Below are positions 8,449 to 16,783 of a stretch of DNA of 59,315 bases, one piece after another; within the stretch, counting starts at the first letter, position 1; each line of letters opens with the position of its first letter. The notes beneath the pieces were generated by a model. That model was not told the DNA's origin, did not search any database, and saw only the letters and a program-made list of their open reading frames with translations. The stretch comes from SLRI01 sp964576715 (lineage in GTDB: Bacteria; Pseudomonadota; Alphaproteobacteria; Geminicoccales; Geminicoccaceae), in assembly GCA_964576715.1 (NCBI GenBank), contig CAZNWE010000017.1, forward strand, positions 1 to 59,315. The letters are read 5' to 3'. A program made the translations under genes and the position numbers.

Positions 8449-9657
8449 TCAAAGGGCCAAATGGCCGACCGCGCCCGCCGCCAGCACCACCGCCCAGGCC
8501 GGAACCTGCCAGGCGGCGAGCGCCACGAAGGCTGCCGCCGCCACCGCCATGGCGAGGGGTGAGGTGACCCCCGCGGTGAACACCGGATCGTAGAGCGCGG
8601 CGGCCAACAGCCCGACCACGGCGGCGTTGACGCCCAGGAGCGCCCGCTGCGCCAGCGGTGCAGCACGCAACTCGGCCCAGAACGGCAGGACGCCGAGCAC
8701 CAGCAAAGCCGAGGGCAGGAAGATCGCGAGGAGCGCCAGCACCGCCCCGACCACCCCGGTAGGCGGCGTCTGCATCACCGCGCCGAGGAAGGCGGCGAAG
8801 GTGAAGAGCGGCCCCGGCACCGCCTGGGCAGCACCGTAGCCGGCGAGGAACGCCTCGCGCTCGACGAGGCCGGGCCCGACCAACTCGGCCTGGAGCAGCG
8901 GCAGCACCACATGCCCGCCACCGAACACCAGGGCCCCGGCACGGTAGAACCCGTCGATCAGGCCGAGCACGGCATTGCCGCTGGCAGCAGCGCCGAGCGG
9001 CAGGGCGACGAGCAGTGCTGCGAAGCCGCCGAGACAGAGCCAGGCCAGGCCACGCCCGACCGGGACGGCGAGCCCGTCGGCCCCTGCTGCGGTTGCCGCC
9101 GGTCGCAGCCAGACCAGCCCGAGCAGGGCCCCGCCGAGGATCACCGCGACCTGCCCCAGGGCGGTCGGCACCAGCATCGCCCCGATCATGCCGAGCCCCG
9201 CCACCGTCGCCCGCTCGCGATCGGGGGCGAGGCTCTTCGCCATGCCGAGCACCGCATGCGCCACGACGGCCACGGCCGCCGCCTTCAGCCCCTGGATCCA
9301 GCCGGTACCGAGCGCCGCCTCGAGCGTGCCGACCCCGTAGGCGAAGGCGACGAGCAGGACCGCGGATGGCAGGGTGAAGGCGAGCCAGGCGGCGAGCATG
9401 CCGAGATAGCCGGCGCGCAACAGGCCGATCGCCATGCCGACCTGGCTCGAGGCGGGACCGGGCAGGAACTGGCAAAGTGCCACGAGATCGGCATAGGCCG
9501 GCTCGGACAGCCACTGCCGGCGGACCACGAAGGCCGCGCGAAAATAGCCGAGATGCGCCACCGGCCCGCCGAAGGAGGTGAGCCCGAGCCCGGCAAAGAC
9601 CCTGAGCACCTCGACCGCCGAGCCGCCTGCTGCCCGCTGTTCGTCCGCCTCGGTCAT
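8449..9657 (-). CDS. chrA: chromate transporter ChrA, long two-domain form
   Basis: A 402-residue membrane protein of the CHR family. It has the two homologous halves expected of the long-chain form. The first begins with GLTSFGGPVAHLGYFR, then LCQFLPGPASSQVG and FTLPSAVLL; the second has GALVFGGGHVVLPLL and GYGAAQAVPGPLFTFA. About 10-12 hydrophobic segments span the length. CHR proteins expel chromate, and some may carry sulfate-like anions. It lies 56 bp downstream of the FGGY kinase on the same strand and may be cotranscribed. There is no chrB regulator nearby, so a general housekeeping role is as likely as dedicated chromate resistance. Confidence 0.92.
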   Translation of the reverse strand: MTEADEQRAAGGSAVEVLRVFAGLGLTSFGGPVAHLGYFRAAFVVRRQWLSEPAYADLVALCQFLPGPASSQVGMAIGLLRAGYLGMLAAWLAFTLPSAVLLVAFAYGVGTLEAALGTGWIQGLKAAAVAVVAHAVLGMAKSLAPDRERATVAGLGMIGAMLVPTALGQVAVILGGALLGLVWLRPAATAAGADGLAVPVGRGLAWLCLGGFAALLVALPLGAAASGNAVLGLIDGFYRAGALVFGGGHVVLPLLQAELVGPGLVEREAFLAGYGAAQAVPGPLFTFAAFLGAVMQTPPTGVVGAVLALLAIFLPSALLVLGVLPFWAELRAAPLAQRALLGVNAAVVGLLAAALYDPVFTAGVTSPLAMAVAAAAFVALAAWQVPAWAVVLAAGAVGHLAL

Positions 9658-9713
9658 CGCCGTCCTCCAGGTGGTCGAAGCCGGCGCGCCGCACCAGCCC
9701 GGGTGCCAACGCC

Positions 9714-11264
9714 CTAACCGGTCGGCAGCAGCCGGAAAAGGGCGTCATGCAGGGGCCGCACGGCGGGTGCTGCCGGCAGGTGGACGGCGCGGTAGAGGCG
9801 CTCGTAGACACCAGTCGTGACCGGATCGTTGTCGACCACCTGCTCGCCGCCGCGCATCGCCTGAACCGCCGCGGCCTGGCTCGCGAACACCCCGGCCCCG
9901 AGCCCGGCGAGCAGGGCCGCACCCGCGGCCACGCTGTCCGGCAGATCGACCACGGTCACCGAGCGGCCGAGCATCGCTGCCTTGATCCGCATGTAGAGCG
10001 GGTTCTTGGTCAGCCCGCCGATCACCCGGATCGCCTCGGGCGGCCCGACCCCGAGCAGCGCCGCCATCGCCTCGGCACAATGCCGGCTGTCGGCGGCAAT
10101 GCCCTCGAGCACCGCACGGAACAGATCGCCCCGCCCGACATCGGTGCTGAGCCCCAAAAACGCCCCCTTGGCCCGCGGGTTGGGCCAGGGTGCGGTGCCG
10201 AGCCGCAGATGCGGCAGGAACACGACACCGTTGCTGCCGGCGGGCGCGGCCGCGGCGGCGGCGACCAGTTCGGCATAGTCCGCAGCCCCGGCAACCCGCT
10301 CGCGAAACCAGTCGATCGCCCCGCCGGCGGTGAACAGGCCGCCGATCACGTACCAGACCGGTGCCTCGACATAGGCGATACCCTGCGCGTAGCCGGCCCG
10401 GCCGAGTGCCGGGTCGCGGCAGGGCCGGTCGACACCCATCAGGCTCGCCTCGGTCGTCCCGGTCGAGGTCAGCAGCACCCCCTGGCGCATCGCATCGGCG
10501 GCGATCGCCCCGACGATATGGTCGTGCCCGCCCGCCGCCACCAGGCAGTCCCTCGGCAGGCCGGTGGCCGCCGCCCCAGCCTCGCTCACCCGGCCGAGTG
10601 CGGTGCCGCTCGGCACCAGCGGTGCAAAGAGCGACGGCTCGACCCCGACCGCCGCCAGGACCTCGTCCGACCAGGTCAGCCGGGCAAGGTCGAAGGCATA
10701 GGTGCGGCACGCCAGGCTGTAGTCCGTGGCCATCTCGCCGCACGTCCGCCAAGCCAGATAATCGGCGGTGTTCAACCACTTGACCGTGCGGGCAAAGGCC
10801 TCGGGGCGGTGCTGCCGATGCCACAGCAGCTTCGAGAGCCCGTAGATCGGCTCCGGTGCGAGGCCCGAGACGGCAAACAGCCGGTCCTGCCCCACCGCCG
10901 CCACGAGCGTCTCGAGCTCGGCCGTCGCCCGCTTGTCGAACCAGGCGATGGCCGGGCCCGTCGCTTCGCCCCCGCGGTCGATCGGCACCGCTGTCTCGCC
11001 CATGCTGGCAAAGCATACGCCCGCCACCCGGTCGCGATCGGCGAGCTGGCCGAGGGCTGCCCGGATCGCCGCCGCCGCCGTCCGCCACAGAACCTCGCCG
11101 TCGTACTCGGCCCATGCCGGCCGCGGGTAGTCGATCGGCGTCGGCTCGCTGGCACTCGCCACCACCCGCCCGACCGCGTCGAAGACGACGGCCTTGGTGT
11201 TCGTCGTGCCGGCATCGACCCCGACCAACAGCGCCTCGCCCGTTCCTCGCATCGGCCCCGCCAT
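9714..11264 (-). CDS. FGGY-family carbohydrate kinase
   Basis: A 516-residue kinase of the ASKHA fold. The N-terminal phosphate-1 loop is GVDAGTTNTKAVVFD; the middle carries IAWFDKRA and the substrate-side stretch GLSKLLWHR; the C-terminal half has AAGGHDHIVGA, STGTTEASL and the adenosine motif RVIGGLTKNPLYMRIKA. The start at 11264 is preceded by AGGTGA 4 nt upstream; the open frame continues further but without homology. A second ATG at 11252 is possible. The family phosphorylates sugars such as xylulose, gluconate, glycerol or erythritol; the substrate cannot be read from the sequence. It is divergent from an Ldh-family dehydrogenase, a pairing typical of small sugar or polyol catabolic loci. 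Confidence 0.88.
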   Translation of the reverse strand: MAGPMRGTGEALLVGVDAGTTNTKAVVFDAVGRVVASASEPTPIDYPRPAWAEYDGEVLWRTAAAAIRAALGQLADRDRVAGVCFASMGETAVPIDRGGEATGPAIAWFDKRATAELETLVAAVGQDRLFAVSGLAPEPIYGLSKLLWHRQHRPEAFARTVKWLNTADYLAWRTCGEMATDYSLACRTYAFDLARLTWSDEVLAAVGVEPSLFAPLVPSGTALGRVSEAGAAATGLPRDCLVAAGGHDHIVGAIAADAMRQGVLLTSTGTTEASLMGVDRPCRDPALGRAGYAQGIAYVEAPVWYVIGGLFTAGGAIDWFRERVAGAADYAELVAAAAAAPAGSNGVVFLPHLRLGTAPWPNPRAKGAFLGLSTDVGRGDLFRAVLEGIAADSRHCAEAMAALLGVGPPEAIRVIGGLTKNPLYMRIKAAMLGRSVTVVDLPDSVAAGAALLAGLGAGVFASQAAAVQAMRGGEQVVDNDPVTTGVYERLYRAVHLPAAPAVRPLHDALFRLLPTG

Positions 11265-11472
11265 CCCGTCACCTGCTGCCCTGCCGCCCCCTTCTTTGGC
11301 AGCCGATGCGCAAGCGGTCCAGGGCCCGGGGCCGTGCCGCGGTGCTGGCGACCGCCGCCGGGGCTGGCTATACCGGCTGCCAAGCCGGGCCAGGTCAGCA
11401 TCGGCAAAGCAGGGAGGCAGCGCCATCTCCAGTTCGCCCGAGACCGACAGGGCACCGGCCGATCGGCCGATC

Positions 11473-12552
11473 GTGCTCGCCGCCGCCGACCTCGAGCACG
11501 TCGCCGCCCGGCTGCTGGCCGCCGGCGGCTGTCCGCCCGAGGAGGCGGCGAGGGTCGCCCAACGCCTGGTCAAGGCCAACCTCACCGGCCACGACAGCCA
11601 CGGCGTGGCCCGGATTCCGCGCTACGTGGCGCTGATCGAAAGCGGCCTCGTCGTTCCCGGCCGCAAGGTCGAGCTGGTCAACGACGGCGCTGCCTTCGCC
11701 TTGCTCGATGCCGGCGGCGGCTTCGGCCAGAGCGTCGGTGAGGAGGCGGTGGCGATGGGCTGCGCCCGGGCGAAGGCTGCCGGGATCGCCGTGATCGGCC
11801 TCGCCAATGCCGGCCATCTCGGGCGGATCGGCGACTGGGCCGAACTCGCCGCCGCCGCGGGCCTGGTCTCGATCCACCTCGTCAACGTCCGCGGCCGCAG
11901 CATCGTCGCCCCGTTCGGCACCGCCGACCGGCGGATGTCGACCTCGCCGTTCTGTGTCGGCGTGCCGCTCACCGGCGAGCCGCCCCTGATTCTCGACTTC
12001 GCCACCTCGCTGGTGGCCGAGGGCAAGGCCATGGTCGCCGCCGCCGGCGGCCCGCCCTTGCCGCCCGGGGCGCTGATCGCGGCCGACGGCCGGCCCACCG
12101 CCGACCCCGAGGCGCTCTACGGCCCGAGCGTCGACGATCCGGCCCCCGACCCCACCCTCGGCGACGGGGCGCTGGCGGTCTTCGGCGCCCACAAGGGTTC
12201 GGGACTCAACTTCATGATCGAGCTCTTGGCCGGGGCACTCACCGGCAGCGGCGTCAACCGCACGCTCGACGACGACGACACCAGGCCCTTCGCCAACGGC
12301 ATGCTGTCGATCTTCATCGACCCCGAGCGCTTCGCCGGGCGCCCCGCCTTCGAGCAGCAGGCCAGGGCCTACGCCGCCTATGTGCGAAGCGCGCGGCCGG
12401 CCCCCGGCCACGACGCGGTGCTCTTGCCGGGCGACAAGGAACGCCGCCTGGAGGCCGAGCGCCAGCGCACCGGCATCCCGCTCGCCCGCGGCACCTGGCA
12501 GGGCCTGGTCGCACTCGGCCGCCGCCTCGGCGTGGCCGTGGACGGCTGCTGA
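11473..12552 (+). CDS. Ldh-family NAD(P)-dependent malate/lactate-type oxidoreductase
   Basis: A 359-residue protein of the Ldh_2 family (malate, sulfolactate and ureidoglycolate dehydrogenases, not the classical Rossmann LDH). Key matches are KANLTGHDSHGVARIPRY near the N-terminus, GLANAGHLGRIGDWAELA, the FGTADRRMSTSPFCVGVPL stretch and FGAHKGSGLNFMIELLAG. The start is uncertain. The GTG at 11473 gives a family-like N-terminus but has no Shine-Dalgarno. An in-frame ATC at 11425 sits 7 nt after GGGAGG (11412-11417) and would add 16 residues. It runs divergently from the FGGY kinase, 208 bp away. Confidence 0.85.
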   Translation: MLAAADLEHVAARLLAAGGCPPEEAARVAQRLVKANLTGHDSHGVARIPRYVALIESGLVVPGRKVELVNDGAAFALLDAGGGFGQSVGEEAVAMGCARAKAAGIAVIGLANAGHLGRIGDWAELAAAAGLVSIHLVNVRGRSIVAPFGTADRRMSTSPFCVGVPLTGEPPLILDFATSLVAEGKAMVAAAGGPPLPPGALIAADGRPTADPEALYGPSVDDPAPDPTLGDGALAVFGAHKGSGLNFMIELLAGALTGSGVNRTLDDDDTRPFANGMLSIFIDPERFAGRPAFEQQARAYAAYVRSARPAPGHDAVLLPGDKERRLEAERQRTGIPLARGTWQGLVALGRRLGVAVDGC

Positions 12553-12669
12553 ACGGCCGGCCGGTTGACCTGGCCACGGCGGCGGCGACGGGTCGCAGCG
12601 ATCAGCGGCGGCCGCGCCCGCCGGCGATGCTAGTCTCCGCCACGAGAGAAGGCTTGCGGAGCACGGCTC

Positions 12670-13809
12670 ATGCAGCGTCGTCTACCGATCGTGGTCGCGG
12701 CCGTGCTGGCGCTGGCGGGCGCCCCCGTGGCAGCAGAGCTGCTGCCGCTTGGCCGCAACCCCAAGCTCGATCCGGATCAGGTCACGGTCTCCGGCGTCTC
12801 CGCCGGCGGCGCCTTCGCGCACCAGTTCCATATCGCCCATGCCGACCTGGTCAGCGGCGCGGCGATGATCGCCGCCGCCCCCTATGCCTGCGCGGCGCAG
12901 ATCCCCGGACTGCTTTCGTTCAACCCGCTAGCCTCGGTCTTCGTCGCACTCGGCACCTGCAGCCGCAAGGGCCGAAACTTCATCGATCCCTTCGACCTCT
13001 GGCTGCCGGCACTGCCGAGCGTCGACTGGGCGGTCGCGATCACCGCGGCCGCGGACGAAGCCGGCGACATCGACGATCCGGCCGGTCTTGCCGATGACCG
13101 CGTCTGGCTGTTCACCGGTGCCGCGGACGACATCGTCCCGCCGGCAATCGTCGGCGTGCTGCACGACTACTACCGGGCACTCGGCCTCGGCCCGCCGCAA
13201 CTCGTCCTCGAAGAGAACGGCAGCGCCCATCACGGCGTGCCGATCGCGGCTTTCACCGGGGCGAGCGAGCACCCGGTGCGCCGCTGCGACGAATACGGCC
13301 TGCCTTTCCTCCTCGAATGCGGCTTCGACGCCGCCGAGCGGCTGCTTGCCCATCTCTACCCGACCGGCTTCGTCGCCGAGCCCCAGGCACCCGACCGCGG
13401 CCGCATCCAGGCCTTCGACCAGACCGTCTTCTTCGCCGGCGAGGATGCCAGCATCAGCATGGGCAGCGTCGGCTACCTCTACGTCCCGGCCGGCTGTGCT
13501 GCCGACGCCCCCGCCGCGACGCCCTGCCGCCTGCACGTCGCGTTTCACGGCTGTCAGCAGCACATCGCACTCGTCGGCGACGACTTCTACTGGGACGCCG
13601 GCTACAACCGCTGGGCCGAGGCCAACCGGGTCGTCGTGCTTTATCCGCAGGTGACCGCCTGGAACCGGCCCCTCGACATCACCGGGCTGAGCGCCAACCC
13701 GCAAGCCTGCTGGGACTGGTGGGGCTATAGCGGACCCGACTACTTCCGCCGCAGCGGCAAGCAGATGCAGGCGGTGCGCCAGATGATCGAGCAATTGCTG
13801 CCCGAGTGA
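12670..13809 (+). CDS. secreted PHB depolymerase / esterase
   Basis: A 379-residue alpha/beta hydrolase with a signal peptide (about residues 1-22). The nucleophile elbow GVSAGG places the catalytic Ser at residue 44, close to the N-terminus, and a later AFHGCQQ (His293) matches the oxyanion-hole histidine region. With the lipase box before the oxyanion His, this fits the type 2 catalytic arrangement of poly(3-hydroxybutyrate) depolymerases. Candidate Asp and His of the triad lie in GAADDIVPP and SAHHGVP. No separate substrate-binding domain follows, so it may act on short or soluble polymer in the periplasm, as does the Rhodospirillum rubrum enzyme. It is convergent with mucR, 27 bp apart. 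Confidence 0.82.
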   Translation: MQRRLPIVVAAVLALAGAPVAAELLPLGRNPKLDPDQVTVSGVSAGGAFAHQFHIAHADLVSGAAMIAAAPYACAAQIPGLLSFNPLASVFVALGTCSRKGRNFIDPFDLWLPALPSVDWAVAITAAADEAGDIDDPAGLADDRVWLFTGAADDIVPPAIVGVLHDYYRALGLGPPQLVLEENGSAHHGVPIAAFTGASEHPVRRCDEYGLPFLLECGFDAAERLLAHLYPTGFVAEPQAPDRGRIQAFDQTVFFAGEDASISMGSVGYLYVPAGCAADAPAATPCRLHVAFHGCQQHIALVGDDFYWDAGYNRWAEANRVVVLYPQVTAWNRPLDITGLSANPQACWDWWGYSGPDYFRRSGKQMQAVRQMIEQLLPE

Positions 13810-13836
13810 CCCACGCGCCGCGTCCCCGGCCGTGGC

Positions 13837-14379
13837 TCAAACGGCAACGGGCTCGGTGCGCTTCGCCGCCCGCCGACCCCGCACCGGCCGCGCGACCACC
13901 CGCACTGCCGGTCCGCCCGCCGGTTCGGCAGCGGTCTCGGCCGGCGACGCTCGCTGATCGCCGGCGGCCTCGGGCTCACCCTTCGGCTGCCGTCCGAGCC
14001 CGCTGTGGCGTGCCATCGCCACACGCGCCTCCGACGAGGCAGCCGCGACCATCGGGTAGTGATGCGGCAGGGCGAACAGCGCGCGGTAGGCCTCGGCGGT
14101 CAGGCCGTGCGCCGTGTTCAGGTGACGGCGCAGCGACTTGAATGGCTTGCCGCAGACCAGGCAGACCAGCCGGTCGCGGCGGATCGACTGTTCCACCGGC
14201 ACGGCCGGCTCGATCTTGGCCGCCGGCTCGGCTTCCTGCCCGAGGCCCGAGAGCGTCTCGGCCACCGTCACGACCAGCCGATGGAAATCCGCCGTTGCCA
14301 CGTTGTTGCAGCGGACATAGGCGCTGACGATCTCAGCTGTCTGCTCGGTTATTGCGCCACGATTGTTGGTGTTCGCCAT
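13837..14379 (-). CDS. mucR: MucR/Ros-type zinc-finger transcriptional regulator
   Basis: A 180-residue regulator if the ATG at 14379 (MANTNN) is used; the frame extends to an ATG at 14406, but the family normally begins shortly before the AEIVSAYV helix seen at residues 15-22. A Cys2His2 finger of the Ros type is present: Cys73, Cys76, His86 and His91 (LVCLVCGKPFKSLRRHLNTAH region, spacing C-x2-C-x9-H-x4-H), followed by GLTAEAYRALF. The C-terminal 60 residues are a basic, Ala/Pro-rich tail longer than in rhizobial MucR. Family members bind AT-rich DNA, repress exopolysaccharide, motility and cell-cycle genes, and autoregulate. A rare AT-rich stretch lies directly upstream. Confidence 0.92.
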   Translation of the reverse strand: MANTNNRGAITEQTAEIVSAYVRCNNVATADFHRLVVTVAETLSGLGQEAEPAAKIEPAVPVEQSIRRDRLVCLVCGKPFKSLRRHLNTAHGLTAEAYRALFALPHHYPMVAAASSEARVAMARHSGLGRQPKGEPEAAGDQRASPAETAAEPAGGPAVRVVARPVRGRRAAKRTEPVAV

Positions 14380-14395
14380 CCGCCTCGCCAGTGTA

Positions 14396-14431
14396 TTGCT
14401 TTGCATTTACTTTACATAGACAAGGTTGATG
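14396..14431 (-). promoter_or_regulatory. AT-rich upstream region of mucR (candidate promoter/autoregulatory site)
   Basis: An island of low GC in a roughly 70 % GC genome, just upstream of mucR. On the minus strand it reads TTGTCT, then a run with TAAAGTAAATG and CAATAC. MucR proteins prefer flexible AT-rich DNA and often repress their own gene, so this may be both promoter and operator. No exact -10 hexamer is convincing. Confidence 0.35.
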
Positions 14432-14553
14432 GCGGTCACAAGAGGCCAGGGCCGGATAAACGAACATCGGCTTGCCACTGCCCCGGAGGAAGGGAGGTCG
14501 GCAGCGGGCGTCGCTGGCCCGCCGACGGCCCGCACCACGATAACGAACGGTGA

Positions 14554-14569
14554 TGCAAACCTGTTTGCA
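14554..14569. promoter_or_regulatory. perfect 16-bp palindrome between mucR and repeat A
   Basis: The sequence reads TGCAAACCTGTTTGCA: two 7-nt arms with a 2-nt centre. It looks like a dimeric regulator's operator and is too short-armed for a terminator. It lies about 175 bp upstream of mucR and 50 bp before repeat element A. No cognate regulator can be named. Confidence 0.4.
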
Positions 14570-14619
14570 GGCCGACAAGAATGCCGTTGTGTGCCGGCCC
14601 GCGAACCATGGCGCGGCGC

Positions 14620-14864
14620 GATGCGCCGTTATATGCTGTATGTGTACCAACGATGCGCCGCTATACGGCACAATTTGTCATAATCTTCGCCGCTATGTGC
14701 ACCATAAACACTGCTTATGGTGCACATAGCGGCGCATTTGCCGCTTTCGGCGACGTTCGAACCCGCGAACGAACCCGGGAATCGACGAGCGAACCCGAGG
14801 AGTCGACGTTCGAACCCCGGAAATCGACGAACGACCCCGGCGCGGAACGTTCGAACCCGAGCTG
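14620..14864 (+). repeat. repeat element copy A: motif block, 20-bp hairpin, GAACCC-unit tail
   Basis: A 245-bp element matching a second copy at 50097-50341 in inverted orientation. It has three parts. A leader (14620-14687) contains two direct copies of ATGCGCCGYTATA and the invariant TTTGTCATAATCTTCGCCGCT. A perfect 20-bp inverted repeat with a 7-nt loop spans 14688-14734. A tail (about 14752-14864) has units built around GAACGAACCC or TTCGAACCC, spaced about 15-21 bp. It lies between the 3' end of sppA and the upstream region of mucR. A frame from the ATG at 14653 stays open to 15003 and resembles the equivalent frame in copy B (MRRYT..FVIIFAA), but stem changes alter amino acids while keeping base pairing, which favours a structural role. 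Confidence 0.85.
14688..14734 (+). other. conserved 47-nt hairpin of repeat A
   Basis: Arms at 14688-14707 and 14715-14734 are perfectly complementary over 20 bp with loop ACACTGC. No T-run follows, so it is not a standard Rho-independent terminator. Copy B has a 47-nt hairpin at the same position of the element. Relative to B, three stem pairs differ at both partners and a fourth differs at one partner, leaving a G-U pair on the element strand. This is direct evidence for selection on pairing in RNA or in a DNA cruciform. Confidence 0.8.
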
Positions 14865-15048
14865 CCATCTTGCCGCAGGCGGCGAGCGAACGAGCAGCCA
14901 TCTCAATGCGTTGGCTAGAGCGCTGCGAGCGACCGATACACCCAACTGCAACGCGACATCAGCACCTGCGCAGCGCCGCCGAGCAATCCCGGCTGTGGCT
15001 TGACCAAGGGCGCAGGCATCTGCTATTATTCCTAAGATGAGTGCCGTG
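14865..15048. other. intergenic stretch after repeat A, nothing further recognised
   Basis: It contains the degenerate end of the GAACCC-unit tail (a last GCGAACGAGC at about 14884) and then unremarkable sequence down to the sppA stop codon at 15049. There is no clear terminator for sppA. Confidence 0.4.
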
Positions 15049-16767
15049 TCAGCGGACGCGGGGCAGCAGCGCTTCGGCCGAGCCCGGCCCGTTCAGCGAC
15101 CGCAACCAGGCGGCAAGGCCGGCTGCGGTCTTGATCCAGGGCTGGTCGGCGAGGTTGCGCAGGCGCTCGAATGGCGACGGTGGGGGCGGGTAGCGGCGCA
15201 ACTCGATCGGCGCGTCGGCAGGCAGCTGGAGCAGGCCGGCGGCTGCCGCCCTGGCCTCGAGCAGGCCGCCGAGTTCGTCGACGAGGCCGAGCCCCTGGGC
15301 ACTGGCACCGAGCCAGACGCGGCCCTGGGCCAGGGCCTCCACCGCGTCCGGTGCGAGGCCGCGGTGATCGGCGACACCGGCCTTGAAGCGGGCGTAGAGG
15401 GCATCCACGCTCGCCTCGAGCCGGGCCCGGGCGAGCGCATCGAACGGCCGGTTGACGGAGAGGAAGTCCGCATTCTGCCCGCGCTCGATCGTCGCCCAGC
15501 TGACCCCCAACATGTCCCAGGCGTCGGCCAGCACCGGCTTGCCCGCGATCACCCCGATCGAGCCGGTGAAGGTGCCGGGCTGGGCGACGATGTGCGAGGC
15601 GCCCATGGCGATCCAGTAGCCGCCCGAGGCCGCGGCATTACCCATCGAGACGACGATCGGCTTGCCCACCGCGCGCAGCCGGTCGACCTCGCGGGCGATC
15701 GTCTCGGAGCCCACCGCCGAGCCACCGCCGGTATCGAGCCTGAGCAGGACGGCATCGATCGCATCATCCTCGAGCGCCGCGGCCAGCGCCTCGGCGAGAT
15801 CGTCGGCGCCGATCAGCTGGTCGAGCCCGACCGAGCGCCGCTGGATGGCACCCTGCCCGACGATCAGCGCGACCACCGCATCGGGTGCTTCCGGCGGCAG
15901 CAGCGCGCGCCGCGCATAGGCCTCGAGCGACACCGTCTCGCTGCCTGCACCGGCCCGCTCGAGGGCGCGGTCGATGACCTGGTCGCGAAAGGCGAGCCGA
16001 TCGATCAGTCCGGCGGCGAGCGCCGCGTCGGCCTCATGCGGCCCGCTATCGATCAATTCCTCGACCGTCGCCGGTGCGAGGCCGCGCCCGGCGGCGATGC
16101 CCTCGACGAGCGCGCCATAGAGCCCGTCCAACAGGTGGTTCAGCATCTCGCGATGGGCGTCGGTGAGGCCCGGCTCGATGACGCTGTTCAAGGCCGTCTT
16201 GTAGGCGCTGCGTCGGGTGAAATCGGCCTCGATGCCGAGCCGCTCGAGCAGCGGGCGGACGAACGGCACCTCGGCGAGCAGTCCGACCAGGCCGACCATG
16301 CCGCCGGGCTGCAGGCCGATCTCGTCGAACGCCGTAGCGATGAAATAGCCTTCGTTGCCGGCGCCGAGTTCGCCGAAGCTGTCGGCCCAGGCCGTGGTGA
16401 AGCGGCCGCTCGCCGCAAAGCGCCGCACCGCGTCCCGCAGCTCCTGGGCCACCGCGAAGCCGTGGCTGGTCGCATCGAGCCGGGCGACGAGGCCGGCGAC
16501 GCGCGGGTCCTGGCCCGCCGCCTCGAGCGCCAGGACCAGCTCGCCAACCTCCAGCGGCAATGCCCCGGCGAGCGTCGCCAGCGGATCGCGCGACGCCGCC
16601 TCTTGCAAGGTCTGGCCGAGATCGACCGTCAGCACGATCCGCTCCGGCAGGGGCGGCGGCTCGGCGAAGCCGCGCCAAAGCCAAAGGCCACCGCCGATGA
16701 GCCCACCGCCGACGACCAGGGCCACCGCCCCGACGACCGCCAAAAAACCGACCAGGAACCGCCTCAT
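15049..16767 (-). CDS. sppA: signal peptide peptidase SppA, 67-kDa type
   Basis: A 572-residue inner-membrane serine protease of family S49 that degrades leftover signal peptides. An N-terminal anchor helix spans about residues 5-32. The protein has the tandem-domain architecture of the long bacterial form. The general base is probably Lys190 in RRSAYKTALNS and the nucleophile Ser381 in NAAASGGYWIA, matching the Lys209/Ser409 dyad of E. coli in order and motif. The usual SPGG element before the nucleophile is TGGGS here, which lacks the proline. The start at 16767 is 16 bp from the rlmN stop on the same strand, so rlmN-sppA are likely cotranscribed. Confidence 0.93.
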   Translation of the reverse strand: MRRFLVGFLAVVGAVALVVGGGLIGGGLWLWRGFAEPPPLPERIVLTVDLGQTLQEAASRDPLATLAGALPLEVGELVLALEAAGQDPRVAGLVARLDATSHGFAVAQELRDAVRRFAASGRFTTAWADSFGELGAGNEGYFIATAFDEIGLQPGGMVGLVGLLAEVPFVRPLLERLGIEADFTRRSAYKTALNSVIEPGLTDAHREMLNHLLDGLYGALVEGIAAGRGLAPATVEELIDSGPHEADAALAAGLIDRLAFRDQVIDRALERAGAGSETVSLEAYARRALLPPEAPDAVVALIVGQGAIQRRSVGLDQLIGADDLAEALAAALEDDAIDAVLLRLDTGGGSAVGSETIAREVDRLRAVGKPIVVSMGNAAASGGYWIAMGASHIVAQPGTFTGSIGVIAGKPVLADAWDMLGVSWATIERGQNADFLSVNRPFDALARARLEASVDALYARFKAGVADHRGLAPDAVEALAQGRVWLGASAQGLGLVDELGGLLEARAAAAGLLQLPADAPIELRRYPPPPSPFERLRNLADQPWIKTAAGLAAWLRSLNGPGSAEALLPRVR

Positions 16768-16783
16768 CGCCGGCGCCCCGCGT

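Noticed and set aside
14688..14734. Rho-independent terminator for sppA at the repeat A hairpin.
   Set aside because: The hairpin lies over 300 bp past the sppA stop, has no T-run, and belongs to a larger repeated element on the opposite strand.
14752..14864. CRISPR array in the GAACCC-unit tail.
   Set aside because: The units are short (cores of about 10 bp), the spacing is irregular (15-21 bp) and no cas genes are present.
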